From Streptomyces lycii (GTDB lineage Bacteria > Actinomycetota > Actinomycetes > Streptomycetales > Streptomycetaceae), in assembly GCF_009735685.1 (NCBI RefSeq), contig NZ_WHPN01000431.1, positions 1-54,462 of the forward strand: a DNA stretch of 54,462 nucleotides, in the 5' to 3' direction. The position numbers were made by a program, and so were the translations under genes. How positions within the stretch are numbered: position 1 is the stretch's first letter; every line of letters begins with the position of its first letter. Under the pieces are notes generated by a model. It searched no databases and had not been told where the DNA came from. It worked only from the letters and a program-made list of their open reading frames with translations. Shown here one piece after another: positions 19,685 to 27,057 of the stretch.

Positions 19685-21343
19685 ATGGGCACCAGCCGTG
19701 CACGTCTGGTCGCACGCACCGTAGGAGACCTCGTCGGACAGGAGGCCGCCGGCACCTGGCGTTCCCGGCGGCGTCCGGCCGGTGACGGACGGGCTGCCGG
19801 GGAGGGACCGGCTCCCGGGGAGGGACCGGCTCCCGGGGAGGGACCGGCTCCCGGGGAGGGACCGGCTCCCGGGGAGGGACCGGCTCCCGGGGAGGGACCG
19901 GCTGCCGGAGACGGGCCGGGTGGCGGGGACGGGCCGCGAGCGGGGGAGCGGCGCGCCCGGAACGTGCGCAAGGCGCTGGAGAGCCTCGGCCCCTTCTACA
20001 TCAAGATCGGGCAGATCCTGGCCACCCGCCCCGACTTCGTACCGCAGAGCATGATCGGCGAGTTGGAGAAGCTGCACGACCAGGCGTCACCGGCGCCCTT
20101 CTCCGACTTCGAACCGGTGCTGGCGGACGAACTGGGCCCGGGCTGGGCGCACGGCTTCCGGGACATCGACACCGAACAGCCGCTGGGCACCGCCTCCCTG
20201 GCACAGGTCTACCGCGCCGTACGCCGCGACGGCTCGCCCGTGGCCGTGAAGATCCAGCGGCCCGGCGTCGGCGCGGTCGTGGCCGAGGACATGCGGCTGC
20301 TGCAGAAGGTCTCCCGGATCGCGGCCAGGGCGGCCCCGCGGTTCAACGACGTCGTCGACATCCGGGCGATACTGGGCGTGGTCTTCGACGCGATGCGCCC
20401 GGAACTGGACTACCTCGTCGAAGCACGCAACATGGAGCACGCGCTCGCGGCCAGTGAGGGATTCCAGCACGTCACCGTTCCGCGGGTGCTCACCGCGACA
20501 CCGCGCGTCCTGGTGCAGAGCCTGGCGCCCGGCTGCTCGATCCGGCACGCCGACCCCGGTGCGTTCCCCGCCCACGAGCGGGAGGCGATCGGACGGGACC
20601 TGCTCGCTTTCATGTACCGGGGCTACTTCGTCGACCGGATCTTCCACGGCGATCCGCACGCGGGCAACATCTTCGTGCACCCGGGCGAGCCGGCCACGGT
20701 CATCGACTGGGGCATGGTCGGACGCATCGACCGGCCCATGAGCAACAGCATCCTGCTGCTCCTGCTGAACCTCGCCATGAACGACGGCGCGGGCACCGCG
20801 CGGGCCTGGATCGACATGGGAAGCTGCACCGGACGGGCTCAGGTGGCCGCCTTCGCCGGGGACATGGCGGCGCTCGTGCCGCAGGTCGCCACCGCCTCGC
20901 TGGAGGACCTCAACTTCGGGGTGACGCTGACCGCCGTGCTCCAGCACTCCACCCGGCGCGGGATCCGTACCAGCCCGATGGTGTCGATGCTGGGCAAGTC
21001 CTTCGCCAACATCGAGGGCTCGATCCGGCACCTGTGCCCGGAGCTGTCCCTCGTGGAGGTCTTCCGCGAGGAGCTGTCCGGCATCGTCACCGAGCTGATC
21101 GGGGAGAACTTCTCCGCCGAGCAGGTCATGCGCACCGCGCTGGAGGTCATCGCGGGAGGCGGTGTGGCGTCCCAGCAGATCCGCGGCATCGCCCGCGACC
21201 TGTCGAACCGCGACCTCTCCCTGCGCGTCGGCATGAACCAGCCGCAGGAGTCCCGTCCGGGCTCGCGGCCCTCGGTCGGCCCCAGGGAACTGGCCCTGAC
21301 GCTCGGCGCCCTGATGCTCTGGCAGCGAAGAGCCCGGCCGTAG
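19685..21343 (+). CDS. ABC1/AarF/UbiB-family atypical protein kinase
   Basis: This 552-residue protein carries the ABC1 (UbiB/AarF) kinase-like domain, whose members in bacteria and organelles support isoprenoid-quinone biosynthesis. Key motifs are FYIKIGQILATRPD (the KxGQ motif), the Ala-rich loop PLGTASLAQVYRA, VAVKIQRPGV with the VAVK lysine, IFHGDPHAGNI and the metal-binding VIDWGM. The C-terminal ~150 residues are helical. The N-terminus is unusual: residues ~39-74 are six copies of a GEGPAP-type hexapeptide. The start ATG at 19685 is preferred to 19652. It lies 350 bp upstream of a terpenoid operon on the same strand, which makes a role in isoprenoid metabolism plausible but unproven. 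Confidence 0.92.
   Translation: MGTSRARLVARTVGDLVGQEAAGTWRSRRRPAGDGRAAGEGPAPGEGPAPGEGPAPGEGPAPGEGPAPGEGPAAGDGPGGGDGPRAGERRARNVRKALESLGPFYIKIGQILATRPDFVPQSMIGELEKLHDQASPAPFSDFEPVLADELGPGWAHGFRDIDTEQPLGTASLAQVYRAVRRDGSPVAVKIQRPGVGAVVAEDMRLLQKVSRIAARAAPRFNDVVDIRAILGVVFDAMRPELDYLVEARNMEHALAASEGFQHVTVPRVLTATPRVLVQSLAPGCSIRHADPGAFPAHEREAIGRDLLAFMYRGYFVDRIFHGDPHAGNIFVHPGEPATVIDWGMVGRIDRPMSNSILLLLLNLAMNDGAGTARAWIDMGSCTGRAQVAAFAGDMAALVPQVATASLEDLNFGVTLTAVLQHSTRRGIRTSPMVSMLGKSFANIEGSIRHLCPELSLVEVFREELSGIVTELIGENFSAEQVMRTALEVIAGGGVASQQIRGIARDLSNRDLSLRVGMNQPQESRPGSRPSVGPRELALTLGALMLWQRRARP
19799..19906 (+). repeat. 18-bp coding tandem repeat in ABC1 kinase gene
   Basis: Six head-to-tail copies of GGGGAGGGACCGGCTCCC start at 19799 and repeat every 18 bp; the last copy differs at one base. 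They add a Gly/Pro/Glu hexapeptide repeat between the N-terminus and the kinase domain. Confidence 0.97.
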
Positions 21344-21693
21344 GCCTCGGCTCCGTACCGGCCCGGCGGCCGTTGTCGTACCGGCGGGCCTCGGCAGCCG
21401 CGCCCGGCCGGCCCCGCCCGGCGCCCGCCGGTACGGACTCCCGGTGCCGTACGGATTCCCGGCTGCCGTACGGAACCGGGGGCGCCGTAGGGATTCCCGG
21501 CACCCGTACGCAGCCCCGCCACCCGCTCGTACGCAGCCCCCGACCACCCGTCCGTACGGCAGCTTCGACGCCCGCCCGTACGCAGCCCCGACTCCCGTAC
21601 CCAGCCCCGCCCCTCGTACGCGGCTCCGACTCCCGTACGCGGCCCCAGCCCCTGAGAAACCCCGCTCGGCCCAGCCCCCGCACGGAGTGACCG
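21344..21693. repeat. Degenerate CGTACG-rich repeats before the ispG operon
   Basis: A 350-bp gap with at least eight CGTACG-containing units. From about 21470 to 21650 the repeating theme is CCCGTACGCAGCCCC, degenerate and of variable spacing. GGAG before the ispG ATG is the only clear functional site. Confidence 0.7.
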
Positions 21694-22932
21694 ATGACCG
21701 TCCAACTCGGCATGCCCCCGACCCCCACCACCCCGCCGCGCCGCGCCAGTCGCCAGCTGATGGTCGGCCGGGTCCCCGTCGGCGGCGACGCGCCGGTCTC
21801 GGTGCAGTCGATGACCACCACCGTGACCGCCGACGTCAACGCCACACTCCAGCAGATCGCCGAACTCACCGCCGCGGGATGCCAGATCGTCCGGGTCGCC
21901 GTCCCCTCCCAGGACGACGCCGACGCCCTGCCCGCACTCGCCGCGAAGTCCCCCGTCCCGCTCATCGCCGACATCCACTTCCAGCCGAAGTACGTCTTCG
22001 CGGCCATCGACGCCGGGTGCGCCGCCGTCCGCGTCAACCCCGGCAACATCAAGGCCTTCGACGACAGGGTCCGGGAGATCGCCGACGCCGCTGCCGCCGC
22101 CCGGGTGCCCGTCCGGATCGGCGTCAACGCGGGCTCCCTGGACAAACGGCTGCTGGCCAAGCACGGCAGGGCCACTCCCGCCGCCCTGGTGGAGTCGGCC
22201 CTGTGGGAGTGCTCGCTGTTCGAGGAACACGGCTTCCGGGACCTGAAGATCTCCGTCAAGCACCACGACCCGATGACCATGATCACTGCCTACCGGATGC
22301 TCGCCCGGGCCTGCGACTACCCCCTGCATCTCGGGGTCACCGAGGCCGGACCCGCCTTCCAGGGCACGATCAAGTCCGCCGTCGCCTTCGGTGTCCTGCT
22401 CGCCGAGGGCATCGGCGACACCATCCGCGTGTCGTTGTCCGCGCCGCCCGTGGAGGAGGTCAGGGTCGGCGAGCAGATTCTCCAGTCGCTGGGCCTGCGC
22501 CCCCGGCATCTGGAGATCGTGTCCTGCCCGTCCTGCGGCCGCGCCCAGGTCGACGTGTACCGGCTCACCGACCAGGTCACCGCCGCGCTGGAGGGCTTCC
22601 CGCACCCGCTGCGGGTCGCCGTCATGGGCTGCGTCGTCAACGGGCCCGGCGAAGCCCGGGAGGCCGACCTCGGCGTCGCGGCGGGGAACGGCAAGGGCCA
22701 GATCTTCGTCCGCGGCGAGGTCATCAGGACCGTACCGGAGTCGAAGATCGTGGAGACCCTCGTCGAGGAAGCCGTACGGCTCGCCGGGGAGAGCACGGAG
22801 GCCGGGGCGAGCGCGGAGACCGGCGAGAGCACGGAGACCGGCGAGAGCACGGAGACCGGCGAGAGCACGGAGACCACGGAGATCCGGGACAGTACGGAGA
22901 CCGCGGAGACCCGGGAAGGGGCCGCGTCGTGA
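21694..22932 (+). CDS. ispG: 4-hydroxy-3-methylbut-2-en-1-yl diphosphate synthase
   Basis: IspG (GcpE) is a [4Fe-4S] enzyme that converts MEcPP to HMBPP in the MEP isoprenoid pathway. The 412-residue protein has the TIM-barrel half (VSVQSMTTTVTADVN, IADIHFQPKYVF, AVRVNPGNI, LKISVKHHDP) and the cluster-binding half with Cys pair SCPSCGR near residue 275 and the third Cys in VMGCVVNGPGEA. All key Cys residues are present. An atypical ~45-residue tail follows the normal end, with three exact GESTET repeats (18-bp units at 22819-22872). The ATG at 21694 follows GGAG. The stop overlaps the next start as GTGA, so it is the first gene of a coupled four-gene operon. Confidence 0.96.
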   Translation: MTVQLGMPPTPTTPPRRASRQLMVGRVPVGGDAPVSVQSMTTTVTADVNATLQQIAELTAAGCQIVRVAVPSQDDADALPALAAKSPVPLIADIHFQPKYVFAAIDAGCAAVRVNPGNIKAFDDRVREIADAAAAARVPVRIGVNAGSLDKRLLAKHGRATPAALVESALWECSLFEEHGFRDLKISVKHHDPMTMITAYRMLARACDYPLHLGVTEAGPAFQGTIKSAVAFGVLLAEGIGDTIRVSLSAPPVEEVRVGEQILQSLGLRPRHLEIVSCPSCGRAQVDVYRLTDQVTAALEGFPHPLRVAVMGCVVNGPGEAREADLGVAAGNGKGQIFVRGEVIRTVPESKIVETLVEEAVRLAGESTEAGASAETGESTETGESTETGESTETTEIRDSTETAETREGAAS

Positions 22933-23999
22933 CCGCCGCGCCCACCTGCGAGTCCGGGCTGGACGGCGTACCGGCCGCCGTCGACGCCGTACTGGAGGAC
23001 TTCCTCGGCGCGAAGGCCCGTGTCACCGGCCTGCCCTGCCTGCCCGAGGTCGCGCGCCTGCTCAAGGACTTCCTGGCGGGCGGCGGCAAACGGCTGCGGC
23101 CCCTGCTGTGCTGCTGCGGATGGCGGGCGGCGGGCGGGGAGGAACTGGCGCCGGTGCTGCCCGCCGCCGCCTCGCTGGAGCTGTTCCACACCTTCGCCCT
23201 GATCCACGACGACCTCATGGACCGCAGCGACACCCGCCGCGGGCGTCCCACCGTCCACCGTTCGCTGGCCGCCGGCCTGCGCGGCCGGGCACACCGCGTG
23301 GACGCGGAGCGGTTCGGCACCAACGGGGCGGTGCTCCTCGGCGACCTCGCCATGGTCTGGTCCGACGAACTGCTCCACACCGCCTGGCCGGAGACCGCGA
23401 CCCCCGCCGCCCGCCCGGTGCTGGAGCGGATGCGCAGCGAGGTGATGTACGGCCAGTACCTCGACCTGCTGGCCGGCACCCGGTTCGGCGGCGGGCTCGA
23501 CGGCCCGCTGACCGTCATCCGCTACAAGACCGCCAAGTACACGGTGGAACGCCCCCTGCAACTGGGCGCCGCCCTGGCCGGCGGCGGGCGGGCCGTCCTG
23601 GACGCGTGCAGCGCCTACGGGATCCCGCTGGGCGAGGCGTTCCAACTGCGCGACGACCTGCTCGGGGTGTTCGGGGACCCGGCGGTGACCGGCAAGCCGT
23701 GCCTGGACGACCTGCGCGAGGGCAAGTACACCGTGCTGCTGGCCCTCGCCGTCGAGCGGGCCGACCGGCGGCAGCAGCGCGTGCTGCGGGACCTCGTGGG
23801 CGACCCCGGGCTGGACGAGCGCGGGGCCGGGGCCGTCCGCGCCGTGCTCACCGCCACCGGGGCGGCCGACCGGGTCGAAGGCATGATCACCGCTCGGCGG
23901 CGGCAGGCGCTGCTCGCCCTCGAACACTCCCCGTTCCCCTCCGCCGTCCGCGGCACGCTGCGCCGGCTCGCCACCACCGCCACTGTGAGGAACGCATGA
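22929..23999 (+). CDS. Polyprenyl (probably geranylgeranyl-type) diphosphate synthase
   Basis: This 356-residue trans-prenyltransferase condenses IPP with allylic diphosphates. It has GGGKRLRPLL near residue 50, the first Asp-rich motif DDLMDRSDTRRGRP near residue 94, and the second Asp-rich motif FQLRDDLLGVFGD near residue 240. The product length (C15, C20 or C25) cannot be read safely from sequence. The next-but-one gene is a terpene cyclase that would use the product. Both ends overlap neighbours by 4 bp: GTGA with ispG and ATGA with ispH. Only one Asp-rich pair is seen, so it is a normal single-domain synthase. Confidence 0.95.
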   Translation: MTAAPTCESGLDGVPAAVDAVLEDFLGAKARVTGLPCLPEVARLLKDFLAGGGKRLRPLLCCCGWRAAGGEELAPVLPAAASLELFHTFALIHDDLMDRSDTRRGRPTVHRSLAAGLRGRAHRVDAERFGTNGAVLLGDLAMVWSDELLHTAWPETATPAARPVLERMRSEVMYGQYLDLLAGTRFGGGLDGPLTVIRYKTAKYTVERPLQLGAALAGGGRAVLDACSAYGIPLGEAFQLRDDLLGVFGDPAVTGKPCLDDLREGKYTVLLALAVERADRRQQRVLRDLVGDPGLDERGAGAVRAVLTATGAADRVEGMITARRRQALLALEHSPFPSAVRGTLRRLATTATVRNA

Positions 24000-25183
24000 C
24001 CACCGACCACCGGCCGTCCGCCCTGACCGAGAACGGCCGCCCGTCCGCCGCCGTGCCCGCGACCGACGGGCCGTCCGCCGCCGTGAGCACCGGCCACCGG
24101 CCGTCCGCCGCCGTGACCACCAACGGCCGCCCGTCCGCCGCCGTGCCCGCGACCGACGGGCCGTCCGCCGCCATGACCGCCGGCGACCCGCCGTCCGGCA
24201 CCACGGCAGCCGGCGACCGGCCGCCCCTCCCCGGCCCCCCGGCCTCCCTCCGGCGGCGCGTGCTGCTCGCCGCGCCGCGCGGCTACTGCGCCGGGGTGGA
24301 GCGCGCGGTGCGCACCGTGGAACGCGCCCTGGAGATCCACGGCGCACCCGTCTACGTCCGCCGGCAGATCGTCCACAACACCCATGTCGTACGCACCCTG
24401 GAGGCGCGCGGCGCGGTCTTCGTGGAGGAGACCGACGAGGTGCCGGAGGGCGCCACCGTGATCTTCTCGGCGCACGGTGTCGCGCCGTCGGTCCACACCC
24501 GCGCGGCCGAACGCCGGCTCACCGCCGTCGACGCCACCTGCCCGCTGGTGACCAAGGTGCACCAGGAGGCCCGGCGGTTCGCCGAGGACGGTTACGACAT
24601 CCTGCTCATCGGCCACGAGGGACACGAGGAGGTCGTGGGCACGATGGGCCACGCCCCCGGCGGGATCCACCTGGTGGACGGGCCGGACGACGTACGGAAC
24701 GTGGAGGTCCGCGACGCGAGCCGGGTGGCCTGGCTGTCCCAGACCACGCTGTCGGTGGACGAGACCATGGAGACCGTCGCCCAACTGGAGCGGCGCTTCC
24801 CGGCGCTGACCGGACCGCCCAGCGACGACATCTGCTACGCGACACAGAACCGGCAGCTGGCGGTCAAACGGATGGCAGCGGAGGCCGGGTTGGTGATCGT
24901 GGTCGGCTCCCGGAACTCCTCCAACTCGGTGCGTCTGGTCGAGGTCGCGCTCCAGGCCGGGGCCGCCGCGGCCCACCTGGTCGACGGCCCGGAAGGGCTC
25001 GCCGAGTCCTGGCTGAGCGGCGTGACCACGGTCGGGGTGACGAGCGGCGCCTCGGTGCCGGAGGTGCTCGTCGACGGTGTGCTCGACAGGCTCGCCGAGT
25101 CCGGCTTCGAGGACGTCGGCGTGGTCCGGGTCGCGGACGAGCGGCAGCGCTTCGCCCTGCCGCGCGAACTGCGGCAGCCGTGA
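23996..25183 (+). CDS. ispH: 4-hydroxy-3-methylbut-2-enyl diphosphate reductase with repeat-rich N-terminal extension
   Basis: IspH (LytB) is the [4Fe-4S] enzyme that reduces HMBPP to IPP and DMAPP. The conserved body begins at about residue 85 with VLLAAPRGYCAGVERAV. It contains VIFSAHGVAP, DATCPLVTKVH, the catalytic-region GHEGHEEVVGTMG, DDICYATQNRQ, NSSNSVRLVEVA and TSGASVPEVLV. The three cluster Cys residues are in GYCAG, DATCP and ICYAT. Total length is 395 residues. About 80 extra residues at the N-terminus form roughly eight 10-residue repeats (NGRPSAAVPA, TDGPSAAVST and similar). The start ATG overlaps the upstream stop as ATGA. The stop overlaps the cyclase start as GTGA. Confidence 0.96.
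   Translation: MTTDHRPSALTENGRPSAAVPATDGPSAAVSTGHRPSAAVTTNGRPSAAVPATDGPSAAMTAGDPPSGTTAAGDRPPLPGPPASLRRRVLLAAPRGYCAGVERAVRTVERALEIHGAPVYVRRQIVHNTHVVRTLEARGAVFVEETDEVPEGATVIFSAHGVAPSVHTRAAERRLTAVDATCPLVTKVHQEARRFAEDGYDILLIGHEGHEEVVGTMGHAPGGIHLVDGPDDVRNVEVRDASRVAWLSQTTLSVDETMETVAQLERRFPALTGPPSDDICYATQNRQLAVKRMAAEAGLVIVVGSRNSSNSVRLVEVALQAGAAAAHLVDGPEGLAESWLSGVTTVGVTSGASVPEVLVDGVLDRLAESGFEDVGVVRVADERQRFALPRELRQP
24002..24240 (+). repeat. 30-bp coding repeat in ispH N-terminal extension
   Basis: The 5' part of ispH is built from ~30-bp units encoding (N/T/G)(G/D/H)RPSAAV-type decapeptides. Three consecutive units are themselves duplicated with a 90-bp period: the same 50-bp block starts at 24032 and again at 24122. 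Confidence 0.93.
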
Positions 25184-26325
25184 CCGGGGCCCGCGCGGGA
25201 GCACCCGTGAACACCGCGTCCCTCGGCATGCTTCCGTTCTACTGCCCGCTCGAATCCGCGGTCCATCCCGGTCTCCGCGAGGCCGAGCGGCGTGCCGTCG
25301 ACTGGATCGACCGGCTGGGGTTCTGCCCGACGGAGGCCGAGCGTCGCGCGGTGCTCGCCTCCCACAGCGCCGATTTCTACGCCCGGTTCGCGCCGGAGGC
25401 CGACCCCGAGCGGCTGTGGATCACGGCCTGCTGGGTGTACTGGGGTTTCGCGTTCGACGACGCGCGCTGCGACGAGGGCGAACTGAGCAGCGACCCGGCG
25501 CGGTTCGCGGCCATGGCCGGCCGGGTCCAGCGCGCCCTGGAGGTCCCGGGTCCGTACCCGTGCGCCGACCGGTACGCCGCCGCCGCGCACGACCTGGGGG
25601 AACTCTTCCGGGGCTGCGCCACCCCGCTCCAGGTCGGCCGCTTCGTCCGGGCCCACCGCGGCTGGCTCTCCGGGGTGCAGTGGCAGGTGGGCAACGCCGC
25701 GCGCGGCCGACTGCCCGATCTGGACGAGTACATCGTCATGCGGCTCCACTCGGCGGGGGGCGAGCCGACCTACGCGATGCTGGAGATCGCCAACGGCGCG
25801 GAGGTCCCGGCGCGCGAGATGGACACCCTCGCGGTGACCGCGCTGACCGAGATGGCCGTCTTCGTCGCCGCGATGGACAACGACCGGCATTCCTTCGCCA
25901 AGGAGAGGAACCGGGGACAGACCGACCAGAACTTCCTGAGCGTCCTGCGGCAGCGGCACGGTCTCACACCGGAACAGGCCCTGTACGAGGGGGTCGCCCT
26001 GCGGGACCGCGTGCTGTGCCGCTTCCTCGCCGTGCGCGAGCGCGTCCTCCGCCGGGGAAGCCAGGAATTGCGCCGCTACCTCACCGATCTCGGGCACGGC
26101 ATCCGCGGCAACATCGAGTGGGGCTTGCGCGTTCCCCGCTATCTCGCCCGCTCCGGCGGCCCCGGTGACGGCCCCGGTGGCGGCCCCGCGGGCACCGCTT
26201 CCAGGACGACGGCCGACGACTGGGCCGAGAGGCCCCTCGACGGGAGCGCGGGGCCGCCGGTGCTCGCGCCCTCGATCGCCTGGTGGTGGGACGACAGCCT
26301 GCTGCGGCCGGACCGCCCGTGGTAG
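25180..26325 (+). CDS. Class I terpene synthase (cyclase)
   Basis: This 381-residue protein has the bacterial class I terpene cyclase fold. The metal-binding motif is FDDARCDEG near residues 92-99, and the NSE triad is NDRHSFAKE near residue 234 (N, S and E correctly spaced, with following K/E). The N-terminal PFYCPLESAVHPG and the WVYWGFAFDD approach are typical. The substrate could be FPP, GGPP or GFPP; the adjacent prenyl synthase and MEP genes suggest a dedicated supply. The last ~45 residues are Gly/Pro/Asp-rich and end WWWDDSLLRPDRPW. The GTG start overlaps the ispH stop. No oxidase or methyltransferase follows, so the pathway may end with a hydrocarbon or alcohol unless tailoring genes lie elsewhere. 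The product is not predictable. Confidence 0.93.
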   Translation: MTGARAGAPVNTASLGMLPFYCPLESAVHPGLREAERRAVDWIDRLGFCPTEAERRAVLASHSADFYARFAPEADPERLWITACWVYWGFAFDDARCDEGELSSDPARFAAMAGRVQRALEVPGPYPCADRYAAAAHDLGELFRGCATPLQVGRFVRAHRGWLSGVQWQVGNAARGRLPDLDEYIVMRLHSAGGEPTYAMLEIANGAEVPAREMDTLAVTALTEMAVFVAAMDNDRHSFAKERNRGQTDQNFLSVLRQRHGLTPEQALYEGVALRDRVLCRFLAVRERVLRRGSQELRRYLTDLGHGIRGNIEWGLRVPRYLARSGGPGDGPGGGPAGTASRTTADDWAERPLDGSAGPPVLAPSIAWWWDDSLLRPDRPW

Positions 26326-26422
26326 CGCACCGGCCGGGGTGGTCCGTGGCGACGCACCGGACAGGGCGGTCCGTGGTGGCGCACCCGGCGGGTCCGGCTC
26401 GTGGCGGCACCACACGGAGGCC

Positions 26423-26607
26423 GCTCGTGGTGGCGCGCACGCCGAGGCCGCTCGGGGTGGCGCATGCGAAGGGACTCGCTCGTGGCGGCGCATGCTGAAG
26501 GGACTCGCTCGTGGCGGCGCATGCTGAAGGGACTCGCTCGTGGCGGCGCATGCTGAAGAGGCCCGCTCGTGGCGGCGCATGCTGAAGAGGCCCGCTCGTG
26601 GCGGTGG
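26423..26607. repeat. 29-bp minisatellite downstream of terpene synthase
   Basis: Near-identical 29-bp units (GCTCGTGGCGGCGCATGCTG plus AAGGGACTC or AAGAGGCCC) run head-to-tail without spacers from about 26478. Degenerate 27-28-bp copies start at 26423. The unit length is not a multiple of three, so it is non-coding. Confidence 0.93.
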
Positions 26608-27057
26608 ACTCGCGGGGTTTCCTCGTGGCGGTGGGCTCTCGAGGTCAGGTCTCGCTCGTGGCGGTGCGCTCGTGGCAGCGCCCCCGGCTCGGACCGGTGT
26701 CGCGCGCCGGCCGGACCGTCCGGGGTGTCGCGCACCGCCTGACGGCCGGGGTGAGGCCCACCGGTGTGGGCCTGCCCCGGTGCCCCGAACCGGTGCCCCG
26801 CCCCGGTGCCCCGCCCCGGTGCCCCGCCCCGGTGCCCCGCCCCGGTGCCCCGCACCGGTGCGTGCGGAAGCCCCGGTTCTCTCGCCTTCGCCCGCACCGC
26901 CGTGTGATAGTCGGCGGGCACCGGAGCCTCGACGGGCGCACTCCTGACGGCGGGACCGGTGAGGATTCGTACGGGCAGGTGCGGATCGGTACGGGTACAC
27001 GGTCCGTACGGGCCGAAGCGGTCCGTACGGAGCGGAGCGGACGAGGAGCGGCCTGGC
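26608..27057. other. Intergenic region with 13-bp repeat before LAL regulator
   Basis: This continues the 732-bp gap between the cyclase and the LAL gene. About 26776-26865 is a run of GGTGCCCCGCCCC 13-bp units. From about 26965 to 27035 there are several CGTACGG motifs, including TCCGTACGG near the LAL start. No gene was found. Confidence 0.7.

Noticed and set aside
26423..26607. Possible CRISPR array (29-bp repeat length)
   Set aside because: Repeat units abut directly with no spacers and there are no cas genes nearby.
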